A DNA stretch of 64,000 nt from Wurfbainia villosa (GCA_025175895.1 CM045993.1:52270621-52334620), one strand, 5' to 3'. Shown: positions 9,296-20,766, counted from the stretch's first letter. Translations and numbers: made by a program. Notes: generated by a model from the sequence alone, not told the origin.

Positions 9296-10370
9296 TGTAA
9301 CAGCCCAAATTTTTGTTCTTATACTTTTTATTTAGAGGAAAATAGAAATACGAATAAGAATAGAAATAATAAAAATAGAAATAAAATAAAAAATTGAATA
9401 AATGGTTCGTTAGCCGGGGCTCGAACCATGAACCTTTGGTTTGGGGGAATAGACTTCCTACCACTAAGTCATCAGATTACCAATGAGTATGATATAACAG
9501 TATATACCTATAGGTAGGAAAAAGGGAGAAGTTGGTGTTGGATCGAGACTGCACCAACAGTTGGTTAATTTGGCTAATCATTTAAAGGGGTAATTAAGTT
9601 AAGGAAACCCTAGTTATATTTCTTTTTCCCTTCCCTAAACCCCTTGCACCGACCAACCCCTCTCTCCCCTTCTCTCCAAACGCCACCCACGCCACCTCTT
9701 TCCCTTCCATTTTCTTCAGCCACCGCCTCTTGTCTCTCTCTCTCTCTCTCGATCTTCTGTTTTCCAGCCGCCGAAGTGAGGAAGAAGATTGTCTTCTCTA
9801 TAGATAATTCAAGAGGGGATTTTCCAAGAGGGATCTCCTCAAGGACTTGGTAGAGGATCACGCTAAAGCAAAGGACCACGTAGGAGGTCTTCTCTTTATG
9901 AAATCTAACGGTATAAATTGGTAAAAAAATGTAGGAAGTATTGCTCACCTGCAGTATAAATAGTTATCGTATGTCATTGATATGTTTTATGTGCATGTTA
10001 TTTCCAGTTATATGGTTGAGTAGTTTATACGCATGTATATGAGCCAGTTATGCATGGTGTTTTTAGTTATATGATTTTTCCCGTTATGTCGTGGTTAATT
10101 CAGTATCCTATTTAAATCCATCATAAGAATATGATTTATGATCATGCATGTTGTAGATAAGTTGTAGCTTACAATTATTTGCATGATGTAGAGTAAGATG
10201 TAAAAACATTTCCTTTATAAAGAAAATTTAAAGATGCTCCCTGTTAGAATTGGGGATTAAGAGCACAACGACTTTCAGTATGCTCCCCATTTCAGTTTTG
10301 GGGGTCAAGAGCATAATGATCTTTATGGTGCTCCCCATTTGTGGTTTAGGGGATTAAGAGCATTTCTTTT
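9296..10370 (+). mobile_element. N1 left half: solo LTR, probably gypsy, split by N2
   Basis: N1 starts TGTAACAGCCC and ends GGGGGTGTTACA at 35507. Without N2 and the extra CTTTT it totals 1988 bp. It holds no pol, gag, primer site or second LTR, so it looks like a solo LTR left by recombination between LTRs. Inverted-looking ends of the TGTAACA...TGTTACA type and the CTCCCCTAG...GGGGGTGTTACA tail resemble Tekay/Del-type gypsy LTRs. It includes a (TC)9 run at 9733-9750. The + strand is assigned from these LTR features and is not certain. Confidence 0.75.
10366..10370. repeat. Target site duplication of N2 (CTTTT)
   Basis: CTTTT before 10371 is repeated at 34590-34594 directly after the N2 right LTR. 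Confidence 0.9.
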
Positions 10371-10391
10371 TGAAGGTTTTGTGGAACTGAA

Positions 10392-10403
10392 GCTTTGATA
10401 CCA
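10392..10403 (-). other. Primer-site copy embedded in the N2 LTR edge
   Basis: On the - strand it reads TGGTATCAAAGC, one mismatch from the initiator tRNA-Met primer site, yet it lies inside the LTR about 22 bp from its edge. The other N2 LTR has the same at 23851-23862 and N7 at 63425-63436. Confidence 0.8.
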
Positions 10404-11222
10404 CTTGAAGGGAGGAAACTTCGCTTGCCACTTCAACTCGGTCGCTTGTTCAAGGCAATCCCGTCTATGTGCCCGGATAAAAAAAAATTATCCTTGACAA
10501 AGATGGATTATCCAAGCAACCGTTCCATCATCATGCTATTCGATTAGAGTGGTCACTTGAACAAACTTGTTGTTCAAGCAACGTACCTCTATCCTTCGAA
10601 TAGCCGCGGAATAGACGATGTACGGATCGCTGGTTTTTGTGTTTGTATTCGGGGTCCAAGTAAATTAGCCACATAACAAAGTAAACAACCATATACATAA
10701 TACAAAAGAATACTAATCAAAATAAAATAGATTATACCTTTTGTTATACCTCTTGATCTTCTATTGTATGTCCTTCCTCCTTTTGGACGTCGTGTGGGCG
10801 ACGATCCCTCAAAAGTCGAAGCCTCCTAGAACACGTTCTTCCCTTCCTTGCTCACTCCGAACAAAGGGAAGAATGAAACGAAACTCTTTCCTATCTAGGA
10901 TGGGCCACCAAGTCAAGAGACTTGATGTTGTCGCCGGCCAAGGAATAGATGAAGAAGATGGAGTGGACGTCGACCAAGAGTTCAAAGGGAAGAACCCTAA
11001 CCCTAGTTACCGCTAGCTAAGGATGAAGAAAGGAAGAGGATGAGCACCGGCCAAGGTAGAGAGGAAGATGGAGTGGGTGCCGGCTACACCTTAGGAAGAG
11101 AAACGAAGCAAACCCTAATCTCCCACCCTGTTGCCACCCAAGCAAAAACCCTAACCCTAGCCGCCCAATGCCAAAGCCTTAATCTCCAACTTCTATATCT
11201 TTACCGCCCACCCCTTAAGCCA

Positions 11223-11230
11223 TATTTATA
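11223..11230 (-). promoter_or_regulatory. TATA box in the N2 3' LTR
   Basis: Reads CTATAAATATGG on the - strand; the same box is at 24682-24689 in the other N2 LTR. It lies just downstream (in - orientation) of the 27-bp tandem array. Confidence 0.55.
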
Positions 11231-11250
11231 GAGCTAGGCTTAAGCCTCTT

Positions 11251-11412
11251 TTTAATCTCCACCGTCGGATCTAGGGATTTAATCTCAATCGTCGGATCTA
11301 AGAATTTAATCTCAACCGTCGGATCTAGAGATTTAATCTCCACCGTTGGATCAAAAGATTCAATCTCCACCGTTGGATCTAGAGATTTAATCTCCACCTT
11401 CGGATTTAGAGT
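11251..11412 (-). repeat. 27-bp tandem repeat array, N2 3' LTR (six units)
   Basis: Six full 27-bp units, each close to TTTAATCTCCACCGTCGGAT plus CTAGAGA in + reading, with a degenerate seventh. Because 27 is divisible by 3 the array is open in a frame on the - strand, but that is a by-product of the period and not a gene. The other N2 LTR has six units from 24710; N4 has four. Confidence 0.85.
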
Positions 11413-12340
11413 TTCATTTTACATCATCGGATCTAGGCTCCATGAGGGTTTTAATAGGCTACAATAGGGACCATGAGGAGGAGTTCGATCTTGGCCACCC
11501 AATGAATCAAGCCCACATAAAGTCCGATCCATTAATGATAATCCATTCCACTAGAGGATTATCATTGATCTACCTCACCAACCCCCATAAATTAATATGG
11601 GCTCCATATATTATTTGTACAAATGTCTCCCCATGTTTAAGATCTCGAATGTCCGTCAATTAATTAATTTACTGGCAATTAATTAATCAACATCTAACTC
11701 CATGAGAAGTACCACTCAACCTTATCATCATGCCGGACCATGTCCACCAGCAGGGTTTACATGATGAACCTTATGAGCTCCTCAAGGGGACATCATCATC
11801 CTAATATATAGGACACAGTTTCCTCCTATAATCAATGGCACACCATATAAATAATATCATTTTTCAACTTACCGAGCCTATCGATTTACTCTATAAATCT
11901 CGTCCATTGGTAAATCAAAGAAATAAATACTAAGTATATGTGCCCGTTATTATATCGGCATTAAGAGCATGTACAACATAATATCCGAGATCCGATTCAA
12001 TTATGTAGTCAACAATAAATTGAATCACTTCTAAGTCGGTCCTGCTCAATACACACAAAATATACTAGTGTAATTCAATGGTCAAGACAAACCAATACCA
12101 AATCACACTACAACCATTCCAATGGTTTGTCCATAACCATCTAGGTTGTGAGCCTTTACTTATACTTTAAAAGTAACTGATAATATGATCTCCCGTGTGA
12201 CACTACACACCATGTTATCTACAATGTAATGTATTAGACAATATGTATAACCATAAATATGAAACAATGATCATGTGATTCTTATTTCAAAAATAAAGAT
12301 GTTCATACAAAATATAGACTTTTCAGTATACATTCCAATA

Positions 12341-12394
12341 ATCTCCCATTTACACTAAAAGACTATGTTGTCCTCATACTGTCATACATCTGAT
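12341..12394 (-). other. N2 polypurine tract region
   Basis: On the - strand it ends AGTGTAAATGGGAGAT next to the LTR edge at 12340. The GGGAGAT core is also at the matching place in N4 and N6. Confidence 0.7.
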
Positions 12395-14258
12395 TCATAT
12401 TCCCTCCACATGCCTATCAAAAGCTCTCATTGGAAGGGCCTTAGTGAAAGGATCTGCCAGGTTATCCTCTGATGCAATCTTGGCGACAGCAACTTCTACC
12501 CACTTTACGATCTCTCGTATCAGGTGGTACTTACGCCTATGTGTTTACTTGCCTTATAGGCTTGTGGTTCCTTTGAGTTTGCAACTGCACCACTATTATT
12601 ACAATAAATTGTGATAGTTCTGGGCAAACCAGGAATCACATCCAAGTCCATCAAGAAGTTCCTGAGCCATACATCTTCTTTGGCTGCCTTAGAGGCTGCC
12701 ACATACTCAGCTTCCATGGTAGAGTTCGCCACACATTTCTGCTTGACACTCCTCCATACAATGGCTCCACCTCCTAAAGTAAACACAAAACATAAGGTAG
12801 ACTTACTGTTATCCCTATCTGATTGGAAGTCGAAATCTGTGTAACCCATAGGGAGTAATTGGTCTGCCTGGTAAACTAGCATATAATCCCTAGTCCTTCT
12901 CAGGCACTTCAATATATGCTTTACCGCAGTCCAATGTCCCTGTCCTAGATTACTCTGATATCTGCTGACCATGCCCACGGCAAAGCAGATATTCGGTCTC
13001 GTACATAGCATAACATACATGAGGCTTCCTACTACCGAAGCATAAGGAACCGCCTTCATCTCCTCTATCTCCTTAGATGTTCTAGGACACATCTCCTTAG
13101 ATAAAGGAACTCCATGCCTGAAAGGTAGAAAACCTTTCTTGGAGTTCTGATGCTAAAATGATCAATAATGGTGTCTATGTATGAGGCTTGAGATAAGCAC
13201 AACATCCTTTTCCTGCGATCCCTTATAACCTTGATCCCAAGGATGTGTCCCACTTCTCCCAAGTCCTTCATATCAAATTGTTTGGACAATCATACCCTTA
13301 CGTCCTATAACACCTTGACATTATTGCCAATTAACAAAATGTCATCTATGTATAGTACAAGAAATACCACTATGTTTTCGTCACATCTCTTGTATACACA
13401 AGACTCATCCGGACTTTGAAAAATCCATAAGATTGGATTACCTCATCAAAGCGGATGTTCCAAGACCTCGAAGCTTGCTTAAATCCATAAATGGACCGAT
13501 TAAGCTTACACACAAGATGCTCTTTGCCCTTTGCAATGAATCCCTCTGGTTGATTCATATAGATGGTCTCCTCAAGACTTCCATTAAGGAAAGTTGTCTT
13601 GACATCCATATGTCATACCTCATAATCCATATAAGCAGCAATACATAAGAGAATCCGGAAAGACTTAAGCATTGCTACTGGCGAAAAGGTCTCCTCATAA
13701 TCGATGACCTCTTTCTGAGTATACCCCTTCGCAACAAGCCTCGCTTTGAAGGTCTCAACCTTCCCATCTATTCCTCTCTTTCTTTTGTAGATCCACTTGC
13801 TTCCAATGTTTTTTACACCATTGGGTGGTTCTACTAGCTCCCAGACCTGATTTGAATTCATAGATTCTATCTCAGAATTCATCGCACTTTGCCAAGATAC
13901 CGCATCTTTATCTTGGATCGCCTCGTCATATGTCCAGGGATCAGGCTCATGTTCGCCAGGGACCAAATCAGAAGATTCTCCCAAGAACATTAATCTATCA
14001 GGCTGTCTAACAACCCTCCCACTACGATGAGGTATCACCTGTGTATCCTCTGTGACACGCGGTGCAGTGACTTGTGGTATATCCTCTTGTACCGGTGGTA
14101 CTGAAGCAGTGACTTCCCCTCTTAATTCCTCTAGAATAATCTTACTCATGGGTTTGTGGTTCATCACATAGTCTTCTTCTAGAAATTTGGTGTTCGTACT
14201 GACGATCACCCTCTGATCTCTAGGACTATAAAACAAACCACTTTTCGTTCCTCTAGGA
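12395..14258 (-). pseudogene. N2 pol, 3' part: reverse transcriptase and RNase H
   Basis: Read on the - strand from 14258. It begins in the integrase-RT linker (F-Y-S-P-R-D-Q-R-V), then RT with G-S-K-W-I-Y-K-R-K, L-V-A-K-G-Y-T-Q-K, M-D-V-K-T-T-F-L-N-G (about 13600) and the Y-V/I-D-D-I-L region near 13350. RNase H follows with T-M-E-A-E-Y-V-A-A-S-K (about 12720), then D-P-F-T-K-A-L-P near 12450, ending at TGA 12395-12397. At least four frame breaks separate the open stretches at 13613-14236, 13370-13609, 13065-13289 and 12520-13092. The upstream pol is at 20772, beyond N3. Confidence 0.88.
14254..14258. repeat. Target site duplication of N3 (TAGGA / TATGA)
   Basis: TAGGA precedes N3 and TATGA (20767-20771) follows it, one mismatch. 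The related element N4 has the uninterrupted sequence CCTCTAGGATAGCCAACG at about 29258-29275, which gives the empty site. Confidence 0.85.
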
Positions 14259-15729
14259 TGTTAGAGATCGTTTGGAAGCTAGAGGGGGGGGGGTGAATAG
14301 CGTGTGACCGTCCGATGATGGAATTTGATCGCGTTCGCTTGTCTATGATTGTTAGTATACAGCGGAATATAGAAATGACACAACAAACACAATAACAAGC
14401 ATACAAACACAAGGATATAATGTGGTTCAGAACCGAACAGTTCCTACTCCACGGATCGAGCTCTAACGAGCTCTAGCGACGTCAATGCAATCACTAATCA
14501 ATAAACTCCTTCTCGACAACAAGTCGGAGGCGGAGAACCCTTGTACAAATGTTTACAACAATAAACGAAAGAAATACAAAGGAAATGTAAAGAACACTTT
14601 ACAAAACTAAGGTTTGAGCGCTTTGCTTGTTGGTTGCTTGGATGAGGTTGAAGGGCCCTGAAATGCACTTGCAAATCGCCTTCAAATCGCCTCAAGAGAG
14701 CTCCCCAAGAACTGATGTCGAAATCCTCCATGAGGTCCTAACCTGCATTGGACTGGATTTCCACCTATCAGTCGACTGTCATAAGTCACCAGTCGACTGA
14801 TGCCACTGTTGTCGTGAGACAACGGCTCGATCCACACTGGAAAAACTCCAACGGATCTCTTGGCGATCAGCGCCAACATTAGCGATCATTGATCGTACCT
14901 GCCCGTGTGGCCGCGGTCGACTACGGAGCATTATGTGCTCGACACTCTACCGGGCATCATTGCCATCCCTTGCGGTCGGCTGATCGCGTCGATATCAATC
15001 ACTCGATGGTAGTCATTGCGAGCAATTCCAGCTCTTAAACGACAGTCGAACTCAAGTCGAATCACGGCAGTCGAATCGGCCATAATGCCAGTCGACTGAC
15101 AACTTCAACAATAAGGTTTTAACCCAAGTATGGTGCCCCCATACTTGCTAGACCACCCTTAGCCTAGACCTAAGCCTTCTAGCCACCTCCATCAGCCTCA
15201 TGCCTCTCGGATCTTTCCAAGTCATCCATGACTTGTTCATCCATCGCGCTAGCCTCCAGGTGCTTCCCTCGACTATGTCATGCTAACGGTGTCTACACCG
15301 CCAAGGCACATTGGACTTACGCCGCCATGATTCCTCTTGGACTTTACGCCGCCAACCATTGGACTTACCATGCCAAGACCATGCTTGGACTTTCCCTTGC
15401 CAACCCATGTTGGACTTTACATGCCAAGTGCTCAAGACTTGGACTTTCCCTTGCCAAGTCCCCATGACTTGGACTTTACCTTGCCAAGACCCATGCTTGG
15501 ACTTTCCCTTAATCACATGGTCAACTCTAGTCAACCATCAAAGTCTCTCTCGTGTCAAACTCGAGTCCGGTCAAACATGACCCGGGTCGATTGCTCCAAA
15601 AATCTCCCCAACATATTAACCGACATCAATGTCAAACCACTTTGTCAAACATCTTATGTCAAACATCAAAACATCACTCGAGTCAAACTCGAGTCTGGTC
15701 AATCGTGACCTGGGCCAATTGCACCAACA
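14259..15729 (-). repeat. N3 3' LTR (left)
   Basis: In + reading from TGTTAGAGATCG to GCACCAACA. It has CAGTCGACTG at 14769-14778, 14790-14799 and 15089-15098, a G run (about ten G) near 14284, and an array of the TTGGACTT motif at 15313-15510. Confidence 0.92.
15313..15510 (-). repeat. Degenerate tandem array in the N3 3' LTR
   Basis: Eight copies of TTGGACTTTnCC-like sequence at roughly 24-31 bp spacing, most followed by TTGCCAAG. Each unit read on the - strand has CTTGG ... CCAAG, so units can fold as small hairpins. The other LTR has the same array at about 20358-20555, and L1 has seven or more units at 36115-36330. Confidence 0.8.
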
Positions 15730-17556
15730 ATCTCCCCCTTTTTGATGTTTGACAAAACAAACTTTGAGTTAAGCCCCTAACTCAAATTCCCTTACCAATT
15801 TTCCAAATTGGTAAGTTTACTGTCCTCCTTTTTGACATACATCAAAAAGGTTCTCTCTCTAAGGAGGTCAAAGTCTCATGTCCCAATGAGATCTTAAAAT
15901 CTCCCCCTTGAATAAAAAATACCTAGGATGCCTACATCTTCCTAGTGATAAGTCTCATATCACTCAAGAGAGGCAATCCTATACTCTCTCTCAATTTCCA
16001 AATTGGTTTTCTCAAAATCCCATCAATTTTCCCAATTGATGATACTCTCCCAATAACTTCTCCCCCTTCAAGAAGAGAAACACATCCATCATCCCAAGAT
16101 GGATAACTCCCCCTAAAGGCTTGCTCCCCCTTGACCATTGCACCAACAATGTCCTTGGGAAGTCTCTAAGCCAATAGGAACTCTAAACTATCAAGATTAA
16201 GGTTCTAAGTTCAAACTTGAACTTTCCACACCCTAAATTTGATACTTTGACCTAACACCTCTCCTAATCCATATCCAATGGATTTTCACCCTTTATAATG
16301 CTTCCCAAAGCATATCCTAGGGTTAGGAGTGGTTTGGGACCTTTACAATGGCTGAAATTAGGCTAAAAAAACTTTGTTAACCCGAAATCAGATCCGCAAT
16401 GACTTAACAGATCGATCAGCCACCAAGGGCAATGATCGATAAATAAATTTCCAATTTCAACTATCGTAGTGAATTTTAATTATACTTATATCGAAAAATC
16501 ATGAAAATTCATACGTATAATACTTATGACCAATACAATGGGTGAAAAATATTTGAAAATTATTTTACCCATAAAATATCGACATTGATACAAAATCCAA
16601 AAGTGAAGAAAAACTTCAATGTTTTAGCTCACTTTGTATCAATCTCATCAATGGTGATTGCTATCAAAAGATAGGCTTCACCAAGGTTTTTCAAAATGAT
16701 TTTAAAATATTTTCAAAACCTTATTTTGGATCATATTCCTTGGGCTCTATGTACATGACTTGTACACATGCTTTCCCAATGATCCACTAATAAAATTAGA
16801 TGAGTTTTAGTTCATTTAGATGCAAAAACTATGCATCTTGAACTTCACTCATATCCTAGCATCTCACATGTATCTAGGGTGTATAAGTACACATACATGT
16901 CAATTAGATGTGAGATGTGGGTTTGTTCATCCTAATCTAGGGTTTCATGCATTCTCTAAGGCAACTCTACTTGATTCCCCTATAAATGAGACTCCAAGTC
17001 ATGTCATTATCCTTAATTCAATTTTAATCAATTTAAATGCATGAAATGACCATGGCATAATGATAGCAAAATAAAAACATGGCCAATGATCATGATGTCA
17101 TGCCATATGATATAAATCTAAAGCACATGACATTTAAAACCTTAATCCTAAAACATGAACATGACATATAAAATGATTAAAAGTAAGCATGATGTCATGG
17201 CATGGCATATGACAAATCAAAGCATGGAAAATAAGATATCAAGGTATATAATACCTAAATTTTAATATTAGTTGCCATTTCATATAATTAATTATATTTT
17301 TCCATATTTCTACTTTTCTCCCAAATGTGCCAAAAACCCAAAATGACACATTAAAACCTCTAAACCTAAATTGTGCCAATTTGATCAATTTATCAAACTT
17401 CTTAAAAATGATATTGGCACATCCTAAAATCTTTTAGGATTAAAGCTCAAATGTATTTCCAAGGTAACCATAACCTTGAAAATATCCTAAAGTGCCACCT
17501 TTATCAAGGTTGAGTTAACTACCCATCCAATCAAGATTGGCACACCCTAAACCCAT
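15730..17556 (-). other. N3 non-coding spacer in place of pol
   Basis: The first 18 nt (15730-15747) are the polypurine tract, CATCAAAAAGGGGGAGAT on the - strand. The rest is AT-rich with CTCCCCCTT runs (GGGGGAG on the - strand) and no ORF with a recognisable domain. No integrase, RT or RNase H trace. Confidence 0.8.
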
Positions 17557-18162
17557 CTAGCGTGAATCAATCACGCTCTTAGGAACCCAAAACCGATTTA
17601 AGCTCCTAGGGTTAATTAGGTATTCCATAGGGATAACCTCCCTAGATACCTTCCTAATGACCCTCCTAAGCTTGTTAGCCTTGGTAATTTGGGTCTTACC
17701 TAGGTTGACTCTAGGGATAACTCCCCTTGCAACCTTCTTAGTGGCGACCCTAGGATTCCTAAAAATCCTAGCCACTAGGCACACCCTTTGGTCAACTCTA
17801 GGGATGACTTCCCTATTGACCTTGGTCTTCCTAGACCTAGTTTGTGTTCCATAATCAAATAGAACATTATGGTAAGCCACCTTAGGCTTAGGTTTGTGAC
17901 CCAAACCTTGCTTGCCCTTGGTTGACTTTTGACTCTTAGGTCCTAAGTGTTGACTTTGAGATTTGGACCTAGACTTTTGATCATTTGACCCATTAAATTG
18001 GTTTTGTATATTCTTAAGGGTCTTCTCAAGTTTTTCAAGCCTTGACCTCAAGGCTTTGTTCTCAATCTCTAATTGCCCAATTTTAGAGTTTTGATTTAAA
18101 TCATGGGCATAGGACTTCCTAGGTATATGCCTAGTCCATTTTGGGTTTAGACCTAGATGTTC
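17557..18162 (-). pseudogene. N3 Gag C-terminal half: coiled coil and W-V-P-K end motif
   Basis: In the same - strand frame as the Gag, after one TGA (18163-18165). It starts with a probable coiled coil (L-R-S-R-L-E-K-L-E-K-T-L), continues through a basic region with repeated V-I-P-R-V elements and ends Y-L-I-N-P ... F-W-V-P-K-S-V-I before the stop at 17557. The end motif matches that of E1 and of the Gag/protease boundary in SIRE elements. Confidence 0.65.
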
Positions 18163-19257
18163 TCATATTTTCTTGATTGATACCCTAGGTAAAATATTTT
18201 TAGGGACATTAGTTCCAAATTTCTCCTTACTCCTAAGGTTAACATTTTTAGCTCCTAAGCACATATATCTATTATTCCTAGCATGCTTTTCATGAACGAT
18301 TGCAAGATTACTTAAGTTATTTCTAGCATGCTTTTGCTTGTAAATTGAAGAAGGAGCAAAATTAGAAGTTACCCTAGGGTTTGCCTTAGCTCCCCCTACA
18401 TATGATGCTCCATTTTGAGTCTTCTTGTCCCCCTTCTTGCATTGACTCCGGAAATGTCCCGGTTGTCGGCACTTGAAGCAAATGACTTGTTCTTTGCTCT
18501 TTTGCATTGAGGGACCTGCATCCTTGACCTTTGGAGCCGGTGGAGCTTTCCTAATCTTCTTTGGGCACTTGATCTTATAGTGCCCGGTTTCCCTACACTC
18601 AAAACATATTATATGTATTTTATTATTAACACATATGTTTGAGTTACCTAGGTTAATGGAGACCAAAATTGGACTTTGGGCTTCTTCATCTTGACCGGAT
18701 GTCGAAGCTTCTTCTTGATGTTCCGGTGTGGAAGTTCTCTCCTCCCCCTCAATCCTTGAGGTGGATGCTTCTTCCACTTCCTCCACCAATCCGAAAGTTA
18801 ACTCCCTATCAACCTCCGAATCCTCAAGCTCTTTAGATGATGATGTACTTGCTTGAGCTTGAGAGGGTGAGCACTCCTCTTCTTCTTCTTCTTCTTGGAT
18901 TGATGATGGATTTTCATGAAGCTTTGCCACTTGGCTCGACAAATCCTTAGCATCCATATAGTCCCCTACCATACACACAATCTCATTATGGACCAAATCA
19001 AGAATAAATTTTACGACCTTCATGTTTTTCTCAAAGGCTTGGAGTTGATCTTCACTCCACTTCTTCTTCTTGAGGAACCCTCCATTTGGTCCTATTGGAT
19101 AGCTATATCCCTCCATTAAAATGGACCATTCTTCGAAGTCCCTCATCATTAAGAAATCTTCGATCCTTGCCTTCCATTGTCTAAAACCTTCTTATCCATA
19201 GAAGGTATACAGGATAGGTGTGTTGATATCCCATCCCAATTGTCCTTGGACTTCCAT
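18163..19257 (-). pseudogene. gag: N3 Gag with two zinc knuckles
   Basis: I take the start as the ATG at 19257, the first after the primer site and in the same frame; a TAA at 19192-19194 interrupts the N-terminus (codon 22). Then comes the capsid-like region (F-R-Q-W-K-A-R-I-E-D-F-L, and K-W-S-E-D-Q-L). An acidic Ser/Glu-rich segment follows. Two knuckles CX2CX4HX4C lie at 18565-18606 (C-F-E-C ... C) and 18439-18480 (C-F-K-C ... C). The frame closes at TGA 18163-18165 but stays open after it. The conserved capsid part is shorter than in E1. The product would package the RNA; enzymes must come from elsewhere. Confidence 0.82.
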
Positions 19258-19308
19258 CTTTCCCTCTAGCGTCTTGACTCCGGGTTGTTAATCCGTAGAA
19301 GAGCCCTG

Positions 19309-19321
19309 GGCTCTGATACCA
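19309..19321 (-). other. N3 primer binding site
   Basis: TGGTATCAGAGCC on the - strand, 2 nt from the 5' LTR edge at 19324. Initiator tRNA-Met type. Confidence 0.9.
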
Positions 19322-19323
19322 CT

Positions 19324-20766
19324 TGTTAGAGATCGTTTGGAAGCTAGAGGGGGGGGGTGAATAGTGTGTGATCGTCCGATGATGGAATTTGATCGCGTTC
19401 ACTTGCCTATGATTGTTAGTATGCAGCAGAATATAGAAATGACACAACAAACACAATAACAAGCATACAAACACAAGGATATAATGTGGTTCATAACCGA
19501 ACGGTTCCTACTCCATAGATCGAGCTTTAACGCGCTCTAGCCACGTCAATGCAATCACTAATCACTAAACTCCTTCGCGACAACAAGTCGGAGGCGGAGA
19601 ACCCTCGTACAAACGTTTACAACAATAAATGAAAGAAATACAAAAAAATACAAAGGAAATGTAAAGAACACTTTATAAAACTAGGGTTTGAGCGCTTTGC
19701 TTGTTGGTTGCTTGGATGAGGTTGAAGGGCCCTGAAATGCACCTGTAAATCGCCTTCAAATCGCCTCAAGAAAGCTCCCCAAGAACTGATGCCGAAATCC
19801 TCCACGAGCTCCTCTTTTTAACCTGCATCGGGCTGGATTTCCGCCTATCAGTCGACTACCATAAGTCACCAGTCGACTGATGCCACTGTTGTCGTGAGAC
19901 AACGGCTCAATCCACGTTGAAAAAACTCCAACGGATCTCTTGGCGATCATTGCCGGCGCGTAAGCCGATCGGCTCACGGCCGCGAGCACTCGGTGGCGAT
20001 CGACTCACCGGCAATGATCGGCTCGCCCCGATCGACATCGACATCACGATCGCCCAATGAGCGACCGCGGCAATTCCAGCTCTTAAACGGCAGTTGAACT
20101 CAAGTCGACTCACGACAGTCGAACCGGCCATAATGCCAGTCGACTGACAACCTCAACAATGAGGTTTTAACCCAAGTATGGTGCCCCCATACTTGCTAGA
20201 CCACCCTTAGCCTAGACCTAAGCCTTCTAGCCACCTCCATCAGCCTCACGCCTCTCGGATCCCTCCAAGTCATCCATGACTTGTTCATCCATCGCGCTAG
20301 CCTCCAGGTGCTTCCCCCGGCTATGTCATGCTAACGGTGTCTATACCGCCAAGGCACATTGGACTTACGCCGCCAAGATTCCGCTTGGACTTTACGCCGC
20401 CAACCATTGGACTTACCATGCCAAAACCATGCTTGGACTTTCCCTTACCAACCCATGTTGGACTTTACATGCCAAGTGCTCAAGACTTGGACTTTCCCTT
20501 GCTAAGTACCCATGACTTGGACTTTACCTTGCCAAGACCCATGCTTGGACTTTCCCTTAATCACATGGTCAACTCTAGTCAACCATCAAAGTCTCCCTCG
20601 AGTCCGATCAAACATGATCCGGCCCGATTGCTCCAACAATCTCCCCAACATTTTAACCGACATCAATGTCAAACCACTTTGTCAAACATCTTATGTCAAA
20701 CATCAAAACATCACTCGAGTCAAACTCGAGTCTGGTCAATCGTGATCTGGGCCGATTGCACTAACA
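19324..20766 (-). repeat. N3 5' LTR (right)
   Basis: In + reading from TGTTAGAGATCG to GCACTAACA. Pairs with 14259-15729; about 28 bp shorter, and with several local rearrangements near 19950-20050 versus 14880-15010. Perfect palindromes at 19870-19879 and 20137-20146. Confidence 0.92.

Larger units (their letters stand above)
10371..12340 (-). repeat. N2 3' LTR (left)
   Basis: In + reading it runs from TGAAGGTTTTG to CATTCCAATA; the terminal A replaces the G of the usual TG in - reading. It shows the intact counterpart (about 12000-12020) of the site where N4 entered the other LTR. It includes a captured primer-site copy at 10392-10403, a TATA box and a 27-bp tandem array. Confidence 0.9.
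14259..20766 (-). mobile_element. N3: complete gag-only LTR retrotransposon, second family
   Basis: Two LTRs (1471 and 1443 bp), primer site (19309-19321), Gag with two zinc knuckles, a coiled-coil/W-V-P-K end segment, a 1.8-kb spacer with no pol and a polypurine tract. Gag differs from that of E1 (two knuckles versus one, different N-terminus), but the layout and the missing pol are the same. The LTR head TGTTGGTGCAA and tract AAAAAGGGGGAGAT match M0. It sits in the integrase-RT linker of N2. Confidence 0.92.

Noticed and set aside
11215..11397. Small ORF with repeated S-L-D-P-T-V-E-I-K (also 24674, 26243, 33122)
   Set aside because: It results from a 27-bp tandem repeat whose period is a multiple of 3. 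It lies in LTRs and has no start context or homology I recognise.
19309..19321. TGGTATCAGAGC sequences as tRNA gene fragments
   Set aside because: They are 12-14 nt primer sites next to LTR edges; no cloverleaf or internal promoter boxes surround them.
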